From Reyranella sp. (GTDB lineage: Bacteria > Pseudomonadota > Alphaproteobacteria > Reyranellales > Reyranellaceae), in the NCBI RefSeq assembly GCF_004297405.1, contig NZ_SCVC01000034.1:1-64000 (forward strand): 64,000 nt of DNA, written 5' to 3'. Positions 1 to 9,600 of this stretch are shown here, one piece after another. Numbering within the stretch: position 1 is the first letter of the stretch; each line of letters opens with the position of its first letter. The notes below the pieces were generated by a model, which saw nothing but the letters and a program-made list of their open reading frames with translations, was not told the DNA's origin and did not search any database. The translations under genes were made by a program, and so were the position numbers.

Positions 1-152
1 AGCGTGGTAAAGGCGCGGTTTTTGCCCGGTATGGTTCCGCCGTGACGGGCCATTCACAAGTGCTAACGATAACACCGTTACACTCGCTGCTGCCGCCTAA
101 ACAGCGGACGTAAGCGCGGTTCGGGGGGCACCGGGCAACAGAAGCCCCCCAC
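1..152 (+). ncRNA. ssrA: tmRNA (ssrA), 3' part of a probably permuted gene, truncated at the window edge
   Basis: The sequence shows an H-type pseudoknot just before a short tag frame. Stem 1 pairs 15-18 with 37-40, and stem 2 pairs GCCCG 24-28 with CGGGC 46-50, matching PK1 of tmRNA. About 11 bases later, GCT at 62 opens a frame encoding ANDNTVTLAAAA followed by TAA at 98-100. ANDN-type tags ending in small hydrophobic residues and Ala-Ala are typical of alphaproteobacterial tmRNAs. The tag lies near the 3' end of the gene, as in permuted two-piece ssrA, where the acceptor piece comes first; that piece would lie left of position 1. The exact 3' end is not determinable here. The gene rescues stalled ribosomes, and sspB, the adaptor for tagged proteins, follows directly. 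Confidence 0.85.
62..100 (+). other. tmRNA proteolysis-tag reading frame
   Basis: Twelve codons, GCT AAC GAT AAC ACC GTT ACA CTC GCT GCT GCC GCC, then TAA. They give ANDNTVTLAAAA, with the Asn/Asp part expected to bind SspB and the terminal Ala-Ala expected to bind ClpX. The resume codon is inferred from its distance to PK1 and from the ANDN consensus. Confidence 0.8.
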
Positions 153-155
153 TTT
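123..155 (+). terminator. Hairpin after the tmRNA tag frame, probable terminator or 3' helix
   Basis: GGGGGGC at 123-129 pairs perfectly with GCCCCCC at 144-150 across a 14-base loop and is followed by ACTTT. It ends the tmRNA transcript or forms part of its 3' domain. The T-run is short, so its role as a terminator is uncertain. Confidence 0.5.
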
Positions 156-239
156 CCTTCTCCTCATTTGCCCGCTATTGGCATCGTTGACTCTCCCGCG
201 ATGCGGGCCGATGCTTTTTCTGAAATTTTCCGACAGGCC

Positions 240-791
240 ATGAACGATCGCTTTCACTACGACGCTCTCGTCGACGATGCGCTGCGCAGCGTCGTGCGCA
301 GTGTGCTGACGCAAGTGGCGGAAAAAGGTCTGCCCGGCTCGCATCATTTCTACATCAGCTTCCGCAGCACCGATCCCGGTGTCGAGCTGCCGGAGTATTT
401 GCGCGCCAAGTACCCCGAAGAAATGACGATCGTGCTCCAGCACCAGTACTGGGACCTGATCATCGGCGACACCACCTTCGAGGTGACGGTGAGCTTCAAC
501 AAGCAGCAGGAGCGCATAAAGGTGCCGTTCGCGGCGCTGTCGGCGTTCGTCGACCCCTCGGTGCGCTTCGGCCTGCAATTCGACCGCCGCGACAAAGCTG
601 CCGGCGACAAGCCGGACGGCACCGCAGCGGCCCCGACACCGCTGCCGGCACCGGAGAAGCGGCCTCCACTTCCGGCCTCGACCGGCGAGGAAGCAAAGCC
701 GGAAACCGGCACGACGACCGCCGAGGCTGAGGCGAAGCCCGAAGATGCGGCCTCCAAGGTCGTCAAGCTCGACAGCTTCCGAAAGAAGTAG
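240..791 (+). CDS. sspB: SspB-type ClpXP adaptor (alphaproteobacterial SspB, DUF1321)
   Basis: This cytosolic adaptor binds the ssrA tag and delivers tagged proteins to ClpXP. The body carries the family signatures GLPGSHHFYISF, YPEEMTIVLQHQYWDL and DPSVRFGLQF. An acidic, Pro/Ala-rich linker then leads to a conserved tail, VVKLDSFRKK, which matches the ClpX-docking motif of Caulobacter SspB. The ATG at 240 (MNDRFHYDALVDDALR) was chosen because homologues begin close to the equivalent of this helix. ATG 201 and TTG 168 are in frame, but none has a strong Shine-Dalgarno sequence. It lies just downstream of ssrA, so the tag-encoding RNA and its adaptor are neighbours. Confidence 0.9.
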   Translation: MNDRFHYDALVDDALRSVVRSVLTQVAEKGLPGSHHFYISFRSTDPGVELPEYLRAKYPEEMTIVLQHQYWDLIIGDTTFEVTVSFNKQQERIKVPFAALSAFVDPSVRFGLQFDRRDKAAGDKPDGTAAAPTPLPAPEKRPPLPASTGEEAKPETGTTTAEAEAKPEDAASKVVKLDSFRKK

Positions 792-855
792 GTAGACGCC
801 GCGGCCCGGCTGCGGCAGGGAATGCGCGCCCCGAGAGGGTCGCCAGGAGAAAGCC

Positions 856-2472
856 ATGCCCGAATTTCAGTTCCAGGAGATGTTCCCGAGCCACGCGGAT
901 ACGACCTCCTACCGCAAGCTCACCTCCGACTTCGTCGGCACCACGAAATTCAACGGCCGCGACGTCCTGACGGTCGAACCCGAGGCCCTGACGACGCTGA
1001 CGGCGGCGGCTTTCCACGACATCTCCCACCTGCTGCGTCCGGGCCATCTCCAGCAGTTGCGCAACATCCTCGACGATGCCGAGGCCTCGCCCAACGACAA
1101 GTACGTGGCGCTGGAGCTTCTGAAGAATGCCAACATTTCGGCCGGTGGCGTGCTGCCGATGTGCCAGGATACCGGCACCGCCATCGTGATGGGCAAGAAG
1201 GGCCAGGCTGTGTGGACCGGTGGCGGCGACGAGGAGGCAATCTCCAGGGGCGTCTACAAGACCTACACCGAGACCAACCTGCGCTACAGCCAGGTCTCGC
1301 CGATCTCGATGTTCAAGGAAGTGCAGACCGGCACCAACCTGCCGGCGCAGATCGACATCTATGCGACCGATGGCGATGCCTACAAATTCCTGTTCATCGC
1401 CAAGGGCGGCGGCTCGGCCAACAAGAGCTATCTGCACCAGCAGACACCGGCGGTGCTGAACGAAGCCTCGCTGCTCAAGTTCCTCGACACCCAGATCCGC
1501 ACACTGGGCACTGCGGCCTGCCCGCCCTACCACCTCGCCATCGTGGTCGGCGGCACTTCGGCCGAGATGAACCTCAAGACGGTGAAGCTCGCTTCGACAC
1601 GCTACCTCGACGACCTACCGAGCGAAGGCAACAACAAGGGTGTCGCCATCCGCGATCGCGAGATGGAGCAGAAGGTGCTGGAGCTCACGCGCCAGATGGG
1701 CATCGGCGCGCAGTTCGGCGGCAAGTATTTCTGCCACGACGTGCGCGTGATCCGCATCGCGCGCCATGGTGCCTCGGTGCCGATCGGCATCGGCGTGTCC
1801 TGTTCGGCCGACCGTCAGGCACTGGGCAAGATCACCAAGGACGGCATCTTCCTCGAGCAGCTCGAAACCAACCCGGCGCACTTCCTGCCCGAGGTCGAGC
1901 CGCAGCAGCTCTCAGGCAACGTGATCTCGGTCGACCTGAACAAGGGCATGGCGCACACGCTCTCGGTGCTGACGAAGCATCCGGTGAAGACGCGCGTCAA
2001 CCTGACGGGCACCCTGATCGTGGCCCGCGATTCGGCACACGCGAAGCTCAAGGAGCGGCTCGACCGCGGCGAGGGCCTGCCGGACTATTTCAAGCAGTTC
2101 CCGGTCTATTACGCCGGCCCGGCCAAGACTCCCGAAGGCATGGCCTCCGGCTCGTTCGGCCCGACCACCGCCGGCCGCATGGATTCCTACGTTGACCTGA
2201 TGCAAGCCAATGGCGGCTCGATGGTGATGCTGGCCAAGGGCAATCGCAGCAGGCAGGTCGTCGACGCCTGCAAGAAACACAAGGGCTTCTACCTCGGCTC
2301 GATCGGCGGTCCGGCCGCGATCCTGGCCAAGAACTGCATCAAGAAGGTCGAGGTGCTGGAGTATCCCGAACTCGGCATGGAAGCGATCTGGCGCATCCAG
2401 GTCGAGAACTTCCCCGCGTTCATCGTCACCGACGACAAGGGCAACGACTTCTTCAGCGAGCTGAAGATCTAA
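856..2472 (+). CDS. fumA: Fumarate hydratase, class I (4Fe-4S)
   Basis: TCA-cycle enzyme that interconverts fumarate and malate in the cytosol. The 538-residue length is normal for the single-chain class I enzyme. Three cysteines at residues 103 (MCQDTGT), 222 (ACPPYH) and 316 (VSCSADR) fall where E. coli FumA has its cluster ligands (105, 224, 318), so the oxygen-sensitive 4Fe-4S cluster should assemble. The C-terminal part contains the glycine-rich YLGSIGGPAA segment of the tartrate dehydratase-like domain. AGGAG lies upstream of the ATG. It stands alone between sspB and a VOC gene. No class II fumarase is visible in the window. Confidence 0.95.
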   Translation: MPEFQFQEMFPSHADTTSYRKLTSDFVGTTKFNGRDVLTVEPEALTTLTAAAFHDISHLLRPGHLQQLRNILDDAEASPNDKYVALELLKNANISAGGVLPMCQDTGTAIVMGKKGQAVWTGGGDEEAISRGVYKTYTETNLRYSQVSPISMFKEVQTGTNLPAQIDIYATDGDAYKFLFIAKGGGSANKSYLHQQTPAVLNEASLLKFLDTQIRTLGTAACPPYHLAIVVGGTSAEMNLKTVKLASTRYLDDLPSEGNNKGVAIRDREMEQKVLELTRQMGIGAQFGGKYFCHDVRVIRIARHGASVPIGIGVSCSADRQALGKITKDGIFLEQLETNPAHFLPEVEPQQLSGNVISVDLNKGMAHTLSVLTKHPVKTRVNLTGTLIVARDSAHAKLKERLDRGEGLPDYFKQFPVYYAGPAKTPEGMASGSFGPTTAGRMDSYVDLMQANGGSMVMLAKGNRSRQVVDACKKHKGFYLGSIGGPAAILAKNCIKKVEVLEYPELGMEAIWRIQVENFPAFIVTDDKGNDFFSELKI

Positions 2473-2512
2473 CGAGAGAGCGGCAGCCGCACGATCGGGC
2501 TACACTTGGCGC

Positions 2513-3193
2513 ATGAACCTCGCCAAGCAGCATCTCGACATCGGCCTCTTCTCCAACGACCGCGACGGCCAGCTCGCCTTCTGGCAGCAGACCGTCGGCC
2601 TGCCCTACGACCATATGGGCAAGCTGGGTGGTGGCATGCAGCAGCACCGCCACCACATGAACGGTTCCATCCTGAAGATGAACCACGCTCGGGGCCCCCT
2701 GCCCGACGTGCCGCCCTCGGGCATTGTCGGCCTCGAGATCGCGCGCGAGGGGTTGGCCGCACCGCAGCAGCTCGCCGATCCTGACGGAAACAGGGTCACC
2801 CTGGTGCCCAAGGGCTTCGAGGGCGTGCAGGGCATCGCGATCCTGCTCAAGGTCAACGATCCTGCCCAACATGACCGCTTCTGGATGGATGCCATGCAGT
2901 TCGAGCGTGTGGGCGATGGGCGCTATCGCTGCGGCGACTCACTGGTCGTGGTCGCCGAACGCGGCAAGGTGGAACCGAGCGTCGGCCAGTGGCGCGGACC
3001 GGGCTATCGCTACATGACGGTCCAGGTCTGGGATTGCCTCGCCGAATATGACGGCATCCTTGCGCGCGGCGGCGCCTCGGGCGGCGAGCCGCGCCTGCTC
3101 GGCGATACGGTGCGTTATGCCTTCGTCTGTGATCCCGATGGCAATCACATCGAGATCAGCCAGCGTGCCTCGCTGACGGGCGGGACGCTCTAA
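2513..3193 (+). CDS. VOC-superfamily (glyoxalase/dioxygenase-fold) protein
   Basis: The 226-residue protein has two betaalphabetabetabeta halves. The first starts at HLDIGLFSNDRDGQLAFWQQ and the second around residue 100 (GIAILLKVND). The end carries DPDGNHIEISQ, the usual last strand with a metal-binding Glu. The fold covers glyoxalase I, extradiol dioxygenases and resistance proteins, and the substrate cannot be read from the sequence. It begins 40 bases after the fumarase and may be co-transcribed with it. It converges on the DUF6481 gene. Confidence 0.75.
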   Translation: MNLAKQHLDIGLFSNDRDGQLAFWQQTVGLPYDHMGKLGGGMQQHRHHMNGSILKMNHARGPLPDVPPSGIVGLEIAREGLAAPQQLADPDGNRVTLVPKGFEGVQGIAILLKVNDPAQHDRFWMDAMQFERVGDGRYRCGDSLVVVAERGKVEPSVGQWRGPGYRYMTVQVWDCLAEYDGILARGGASGGEPRLLGDTVRYAFVCDPDGNHIEISQRASLTGGTL

Positions 3194-3206
3194 GCCTCCC
3201 GGGCCC

Positions 3207-3611
3207 CTACCTCTTCTTGCTCTTGCGGGCCTTGCGCGCGGCGTAACGGGCGTCGCGGGCCGCCTTCTGCTCGGCTTCGCTCAGCACGGGCTTGGCGGCG
3301 CGCTTGGCTTCCCGCTCCAGCCGCGCCGCCTCTTCAGCCGCCGCAACGGCGGCTTCGGCGGCGGCTCTCTCCGCCTCCCGCTCAGCAGCGATCCGGTCTG
3401 CCTCAGCAGCGATCCGGTCTTCTTCCGCCTTCTTCGCGGCACGGCGTTCGGCCTCGCGCGCCTCACGGGCGGCGGCGATCGCAGCGCGTTCAGCCTGTTT
3501 TCGCGCGAGTTCCGGATCATTGGCTTTCGCCCGCGCCTTCTCGAGCAATGCCTGCTTGGCTGCAGCGGCGGCCGCCAGCCGGTCGCCGAAATCAACGTTC
3601 CTGCCGCTCAT
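3207..3611 (-). CDS. DUF6481-type alanine/glutamate/arginine-rich coiled-coil protein
   Basis: A 134-residue, highly charged, low-complexity protein. A short conserved N-terminus (MSGRNVDFGDRLAAAAAAKQ) is followed by a long predicted helix of Ala, Glu and Arg and a basic tail ending KARKSKKR. No catalytic motif is visible. The helix contains two perfect seven-residue repeats (DRIAAEA/DRIAAER) encoded by a 21-base tandem duplication at 3381-3422. The family is common in alphaproteobacteria and has no assigned function. The gene lies 27 bases downstream of typA on the same strand, so the two may share a transcript. Confidence 0.7.
   Translation of the reverse strand: MSGRNVDFGDRLAAAAAAKQALLEKARAKANDPELARKQAERAAIAAAREAREAERRAAKKAEEDRIAAEADRIAAEREAERAAAEAAVAAAEEAARLEREAKRAAKPVLSEAEQKAARDARYAARKARKSKKR
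3381..3422. repeat. 21-base tandem duplication inside the DUF6481 gene
   Basis: Two copies of a 21-base unit begin at 3381 and 3402 and share their first 19 bases. In frame they encode seven-residue helical repeats. Confidence 0.8.
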
Positions 3612-3638
3612 CTTGAGTCTCTTGTTCCTCTTCTTCTC

Positions 3639-5468
3639 TTACTCAGCCGCAGCCGCGGCCTGCTTCTTGGCCCGCTTACGGTCCTCAGCGTTGAGGAAGC
3701 GCTTGCGCAGCCGGATCGATTTCGGGGTGATCTCGACGAGCTCGTCTTCTTCAATATAGGCGATCGCCTGCTCGAGCGACATCTTGCGCGGCGGCGTGAG
3801 GCGAACCGCCTCGTCCTTGCCGGCGGCGCGGATGTTGGTGAGCTGCTTGCCCTTCAGGACGTTCACTTCGAGGTCGTTGCCGCGGCTGTGCTCGCCGATC
3901 ACCATGCCCTGATAGACGGGCACGCCCGGGTCGATGAACATCGGGCCGCGATCCTCGAGGTTCCACATCGCATACATCACCGCGTTGCCCGCGGCGTTGG
4001 CGATCAGCGCACCGTTGCGACGGCCGGCGATCGGGCCGCGATAGGCGCCGTACTCATGGAAGAGGCGGTTCATCACGCCGGTGCCGCGCGTGTCGGTCAG
4101 GAATTCGCCGTGATAGCCGATCAGGCCGCGCGACGGGGCGTAGAATACGAGGCGGGTCTTGCCGGCGCCTGACGGGCGCATGTCCTGCAGCTCGCCCTTG
4201 CGCAGCGAAATCTGCTCGACGACGGTGCCGGTGAAGGCATCGTCGACATCGATCACGACTTCCTCGATCGGCTCCAGACGCTGGCCAGTCTGGGGATCGG
4301 TCTGGAAGAGAACGCGCGGGCGGCCGACGGCGAGCTCAAAGCCCTCGCGGCGCATCGTCTCGATCAGCACACCGAGCTGCAGTTCGCCGCGGCCGGCGAC
4401 TTCGTAGGAATCGGCGTTCTCGGTGTCGCGCACGCGGATCGCGACGTTGCCCTCGCTTTCGCGCATCAAACGCGCGCGGATCATGCGGGTCGTGACCTTG
4501 TCGCCTTCAGTGCCGGCGAGCGGCGAGTCGTTCACCATGAAGGTCATGGCGAGCGTCGGCGGATCGACCGGTTGCGAGGCGATCGGCTCGGCGATCGTCA
4601 AATCGCCGATCGTGTCGGCCACGGTGGCGACCTTCATGCCGGCAACGGCCACGATGTCGCCGGCCTCGGCCGATTCGAGCGCCACGCGCTCCAGCCCGCG
4701 GAAGGCCAGAACGCGCGTGATGCGGGTCTGCTCGAGCTCCTTGCCATCGCGACCCAGCGCCTTGACCATCGTGTTGGGCTTGATCGAGCCCGACAGGATG
4801 CGGCCAGTCAGGATGCGGCCCAGGAAGTTGTCGGCTTCGAGCGTCGTCACCAGCATGCGGAACGCGGGATCGGGATCGACCTTCGGCGCCGGCACATGCT
4901 TCACCAGGAGGTCGAACAACGGGGTCATGTCCGTATGCTCAGCCTCGAGCGAGGTCGCGGCCCAGCCCTGGCGGGCCGAGGCGAAGAGCGTCGGGAAGTC
5001 GAGCTGCTCGTCGCTGGCTTCGAGTGCCGAGAACAGGTCGAACACCTCGTCATGCACCTCGTGGGCGCGGGCGTCGGAGCGGTCGACCTTGTTGATGAGG
5101 ACGATCGGCTTCAGGCCGAGGCGCAGCGCCTTGCCCAGCACGAACTTGGTCTGCGGCAGCGGGCCTTCGGCCGCGTCGACCAGCAGCACCACGCCATCGA
5201 CCATCGAGAGGATGCGCTCGACCTCACCGCCGAAGTCGGCGTGGCCGGGCGTGTCGACGATATTGATACGCGTGCCATGCCATTCGACCGAGGTCGCCTT
5301 GGCAAGGATGGTGATCCCGCGCTCGCGCTCGAGGTCGTTGGAGTCCATGGCGCGCTCGGCGACCTGCTGATTCTCGCGGAAGGTGCCGCTTTGCTTCAGC
5401 AGGCAGTCGACTAGTGTGGTCTTGCCATGGTCGACGTGCGCGATGATCGCGACGTTACGGATTTCCAT
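3639..5468 (-). CDS. typA: Ribosome-associated GTPase TypA/BipA
   Basis: A 609-residue translational GTPase of the EF-G class that acts on 50S assembly and stress growth. The N-terminus shows the G1 loop AHVDHGKTT, the switch segment RERGITI, DTPGHADF (G3) and NKVDR (G4). Domains II, III and V follow, then the TypA-specific C-terminus with the YHGEFLTDTRGTGVMNRLFHEY segment region and a basic tail. Length and domain order are standard. It is divergent from a small ribbon-helix-helix gene and probably transcribed together with the DUF6481 gene. Confidence 0.95.
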   Translation of the reverse strand: MEIRNVAIIAHVDHGKTTLVDCLLKQSGTFRENQQVAERAMDSNDLERERGITILAKATSVEWHGTRINIVDTPGHADFGGEVERILSMVDGVVLLVDAAEGPLPQTKFVLGKALRLGLKPIVLINKVDRSDARAHEVHDEVFDLFSALEASDEQLDFPTLFASARQGWAATSLEAEHTDMTPLFDLLVKHVPAPKVDPDPAFRMLVTTLEADNFLGRILTGRILSGSIKPNTMVKALGRDGKELEQTRITRVLAFRGLERVALESAEAGDIVAVAGMKVATVADTIGDLTIAEPIASQPVDPPTLAMTFMVNDSPLAGTEGDKVTTRMIRARLMRESEGNVAIRVRDTENADSYEVAGRGELQLGVLIETMRREGFELAVGRPRVLFQTDPQTGQRLEPIEEVVIDVDDAFTGTVVEQISLRKGELQDMRPSGAGKTRLVFYAPSRGLIGYHGEFLTDTRGTGVMNRLFHEYGAYRGPIAGRRNGALIANAAGNAVMYAMWNLEDRGPMFIDPGVPVYQGMVIGEHSRGNDLEVNVLKGKQLTNIRAAGKDEAVRLTPPRKMSLEQAIAYIEEDELVEITPKSIRLRKRFLNAEDRKRAKKQAAAAAE

Positions 5469-5570
5469 AAATGTTTTGTCCGGAGGGTTGGTTGGCGGCG
5501 CTTATACGCACGCTCTGTGACGGCGGCAAGGCGGGTTGAGGAGGCGACTTGCCGCTGTCACAGTCCGGAC

Positions 5571-5789
5571 ATGCGCAAACGCTCGGTCACGATCGACGGC
5601 CACCGCACCAGCATTTCGCTGGAAGACGCTTTCTGGGCCGAGCTTTCGGGGATTGCCCGCGCCCGCAGCCTGTCCCTCAACGCCCTGGTGGCCGAAATCG
5701 ACCATGCGCGCGGGACGCCGGAAGCCGGCAACCTGTCGAGCGCGCTTCGCCTCTATGTGCTCGCGGAGCTAAAGAAAGGCCGAGGCTAA
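5571..5789 (+). CDS. Small ribbon-helix-helix domain protein
   Basis: A 72-residue protein starting MRKRSVTIDGHRTSISLEDAFW. The pattern of one beta strand (RKRSVTIDGHRTSISLE) and two helices (FWAELSGIARARSLSLNALVAEID and the C-terminal one) matches the RHH_4 family of compact DNA-binding or antitoxin-like proteins. The ATG at 5571 is preferred over longer in-frame starts because the upstream residues look non-coding. No toxin gene is adjacent: a nitroreductase converges on it three bases later. The targets are unknown. Confidence 0.75.
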   Translation: MRKRSVTIDGHRTSISLEDAFWAELSGIARARSLSLNALVAEIDHARGTPEAGNLSSALRLYVLAELKKGRG

Positions 5790-5791
5790 TA

Positions 5792-6622
5792 TCAGTCGAG
5801 CTTGAAGCCTTTGGCGCGCACGAATGCGCCGAAATCGGCCCGCTCCGGCACCGAATATTGCCGGGCCTTGTCCTCCGACCAGCCATAGGCCGGGTCCTCG
5901 CCGAATTTGTCGACGAAGCGCTGGTTCTTGTAGGGCTGGGTCTCGTTGCGTCGTTGGTCGTAGGCCGTGATCTTCTCGCGAAGCCCGGTCTCGTCGTAGC
6001 GGTCGCGGTGAATCGACACATCGAGGCCGAGCCGCGGGCTCATCACCCCCTCGAAGGATGGCCAGCCAATCCCCAGCCCGGCCACGGGAAACACATGCTG
6101 CGGCAGGCCGAGCACCTCGGAGACCTTCGCCGCATGATTACGGATCTGGCTGATCGGGCAGGTGCCGAGGCCGACCCGGTCGGCGGCCGCGATGAAGGTC
6201 GCCAGCGCGATGCCGGCATCGACCGCGGCGTTGAAGAACGGGTCGAGATAGTCGTTCACGAAGGGGCGGCCACGCCATTCGAACAGCAGGCGGTGGCGGC
6301 GGTTGTTGCCGCAGAACACCAGGAGCGCCGGACCGGCCTTGGCCCAGGGATTCTCCGGGATCAGCGCCTCGAGCTTCTCGCGCTGAGCCTTGTCGGTGAC
6401 GATCACGATGTCGGCCTGCTGCAGATCGCTCTTGGACGGTGCCGACAGTGCCACCGCACAGAGCGTCTCCAGGAGCGCCGGGTCGATCGGCTTGTCGGAA
6501 TAACGCCGCACCACGCGGCGGTTGGCCATCTCTGCCAGGACATCCACCCCCTTGGGGGCTTCGTCGAGCGCAGGCGCAGTACCGAACCGCGCCTTGAGCA
6601 CGGTCTTGAGACGATCGAGCAC
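5792..6622 (-). CDS. Nitroreductase family FMN oxidoreductase
   Basis: A 276-residue flavoprotein of the NfsA/FRase-like group. The FMN-binding pattern is seen in RRVVRRYSDKPIDPALLE near residue 35, with ALSAPSKSDLQQ after it. GLGTCPISQIRNH and GLGIGWP form the usual second half. It reduces nitro or quinone substrates with NAD(P)H; the natural substrate is unknown. The GTG start at 6622 has a good GAGGAG site upstream. It lies 10 bases downstream of the AsmA gene, so the two are probably co-transcribed. Confidence 0.85.
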   Translation of the reverse strand: MLDRLKTVLKARFGTAPALDEAPKGVDVLAEMANRRVVRRYSDKPIDPALLETLCAVALSAPSKSDLQQADIVIVTDKAQREKLEALIPENPWAKAGPALLVFCGNNRRHRLLFEWRGRPFVNDYLDPFFNAAVDAGIALATFIAAADRVGLGTCPISQIRNHAAKVSEVLGLPQHVFPVAGLGIGWPSFEGVMSPRLGLDVSIHRDRYDETGLREKITAYDQRRNETQPYKNQRFVDKFGEDPAYGWSEDKARQYSVPERADFGAFVRAKGFKLD

Positions 6623-6631
6623 TTTAACTCC

Positions 6632-9600
6632 TCAGCGGCCGAAAATGTTGGGAAGGGGAATGTTCGGGATCGGCGAGCGCGACGGCTGACCAGCCGGCTG
6701 TTGTTGCTGCCCACCCGGCAGGATGTTCGACGCGCCCGGCAGGGTGCTGGCCATGCCCGGCGGATCCTTGGCAGTGCCACGCACCACGTTGAGCGACGGC
6801 GACGAAGTCGACCCGCGTGCCGTGGTGATCAGGTAAGGCGCCGACGGATCCTCGGCGATGATGAAGTTGATCGTGGTGTCCGTCGTCGAATTGCCGAGAT
6901 TCGTCCGGGTCGAAATGCGCGCCGTGGCGCGGTTGCCCTGCACCGTCAGACCTTTGTCGGTGAGGACGCCACCAGCGACGTCGATTTGACCGGCAATCGG
7001 GCTGTCGTGGTTCACGAAACGGTTCAGCACCAAAGAAATGGCGTTGAGAAGATTGCCGACGCCAACGCCGCCTCTTTGGCCCACGGCCCCCAGCACGTTG
7101 CCCAGCGCCTGATCGATGACGCCGCCCGCAGCACCGGTCGCCGCGGTGCCCAGCATCTGCAGGGTCTTGTCGGCGCCGACGAAGATGTGGCCGCTGAGCT
7201 GCGTGCCACCGGCCATAGAGGCTTTGATCTGATCCGCCGTCGTGCCGCCACCGCGGATCGAGAGACCACTGGCATTCACCTTGCCGTCGATCGTCACCTT
7301 CACGGCGCCACCGAACTGATTGCTGCCCGAGGTGCTGCGCAGCATCTCGCCGATGATCAGGTTGTTGGCATCGCCCTTGAAGTCGAAAGCGAGCGCGGGC
7401 TTGCTGGCATTGACGGTACCTGCCATGGCCAGCGAACCGCCATAGAGCGCGCCTTTGAAGTGCTGCACCGTCAGCACACCATCCTTCAAGGTGGCGGCGA
7501 GGTCGGCATTGCCGATGCGCAGCGACCCGCTGGTCAGCGTGCCGGCCGACAGCTTCAACGAGCCATCAACACTGCGCAGCGGCGCGGTGTCGATCGGCTT
7601 GGCCGCGGCCTGCTGGCCACGCGCCGGCGCACGTGCCGCTCCGCCTCCACCGCCGCTACCACCGAGCTTGTCGAGATCGAGCACATTGGCGCGCAGATCG
7701 GCGTTGATGACCGGCCTGCCCGTCAGCCTGGCATCGATCGAACCCTCGATCGCCTGGCCGTTCAGCACGACCGTGCCCTTGTAAGCGGCCGACTGTGGCG
7801 CCCCTTTGGCGGCTCCCGGCAGCGCCAGCGTACCGCTCGCCTTCACGTTCTGGCCCACGGCATTGACCGTGAGTTCGCGCAGGGTGAGCTGCTCGATCGT
7901 GCCGGCGACGCCACCGCTCGCGCTGACCGCGCCGAGATCCGATGGGCCAGTGGCACCCACCACTTTGAGTACCCGGCCCATGTCGGGAGCTTCGAAATTG
8001 AAGGCAATATCCGGCCGTGGCTGGGGCGCCGAATAGTTCGCCACGGTGCCGCGCACCGCGAGTCGCCCACCGCCCATGTTGCTGACCTTGACGTCGTTCA
8101 GCCGCAAGGTGCTGCCCTGCAATGCCACGTCGACGTCGACTCCCTGGATCGTCTCTTTGTTGTAGACGAGCTTGGCCACCTTTGCCTTCAGCCCGATCGA
8201 GGGGCCAGCGACGGCCAGCTGGGCCGATGCCGCAGGCGGTGTCGCCGCGGGGGATGCCGATGCCGCCGGCTTCTGTGCCGCGGCAGGCACGAGGAACGAA
8301 TCGAGGTCGAGCGTGTCGATGTTGAGGTTGGTCACGATCGACAGCGGCACGCCGAACGTCACCACGACGCCACCACTGCCCTTGAGATCATCGAGTTCAA
8401 AGACAGCGTCGCTCACCTGCACATTGCCACCCGAGGACGCCATGCGGCCTTTCAGGCTGAGCTTCTGCAGCTTGGTAGCCGGCACGGAGGACGTGTCGAC
8501 CTCGAGCCAGCCCAGCGTCTCGCGCAGCTTCGGCCCGACCAGGCTGAACTCGCCTGTGACGCGTGGCTTCGCCGCATCGCCCGTCATGGTCGACTTGGCC
8601 TGCAGGACCATATCGCCCGGCAGAGTGGCGGAGAGCTTCGGCACGGCGACGGCGCCGCCACGCGCATCGAGTTCGAGCACGGCATTGCGGACGGTTTTCT
8701 TGTTGTAGACGATCTCGCCGACATCGAGGGCGAGCTTGGCGGTGATATCGCCCAGCACGCTGCCGCCGGACGCAGCCGGCGGCGTGGCTGGCCGATTACC
8801 AGCCGGCGGCGCGGCGGGCGGCGGCGAGGCAGCCGGGGCCGACGGCCGCGCGGCGGCGGCCAACCACCTGTCGAGATCGAGCTTGGGGATGGCAATCTTG
8901 CCCTCGACAGCGAGCGACGGCTTCAGAACAACCGCGAGCGAACCCGAGCCGCTGTCCTGGCCCAAGGTCATCTTGAAGTCCTTGGCGGCGAAGGCCATCT
9001 GCGAGGCCTCGATGGCGCCATCGAAAACGAACTTGCCTGCAAGCAACGGCGGCAAGGCCGGCTCGGGCTGACCGGTCAGCTTGATCAGCGTGCCCACGAA
9101 GCCCGTGAGGGAATCCGTCGCGACAGAGGCAACGCCTGCGACTTTCGCCGCCGGTCCAAGCTCGCTCAGGGTCCCCTTGAAGGTGAGCTTGCCACCGCCG
9201 GCCTGCAGGGTGAGGTCGGTATTGTGGCCGTTGCTGCCCTTGCTGCCGACGGCGAGGTCGAGCTCCAGGGGCGAGCCGTTGATGTCGGCGCCACCCGCCA
9301 AAGTATAAGGGCCGTCGATCGAACCGACCGACGCGGAGAAGTTCGCCTTGTCGGCGACCACAGAAATCCCTGCCTTGGAATCACTGAAGATCAGCGTGCC
9401 GTTGTCGATGGTGAGCCGGCCGAGTGACAGTGGCTTGGGCGAGGCCGGCTTGGGAGCAACGGGTTTGGCTTCGGCGACCGACGGCGCGAACTCCCAGTTC
9501 GGCTTACCCTCGGCGTTTATCTCGAGCACGATCTTGGGCTCGATCAGCGTCACCTCGCTCACTTCGATATTGCCGGCAAGCAGGCCGAGCAGCGACGGCT

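Noticed and set aside
3207..3611. DUF6481 gene as mere low-complexity DNA with no gene
   Set aside because: Rejected as an explanation because the N-terminus MSGRNVDFGDRL and the tail match a conserved alphaproteobacterial family and the frame has a proper start behind typA.
5549..9427. A 1292-codon open frame on the plus strand across the AsmA gene
   Set aside because: It is antisense to a well-supported AsmA family gene, rich in Arg/His/Gly as expected for a mirror frame of high-GC DNA, and has no recognisable domain.
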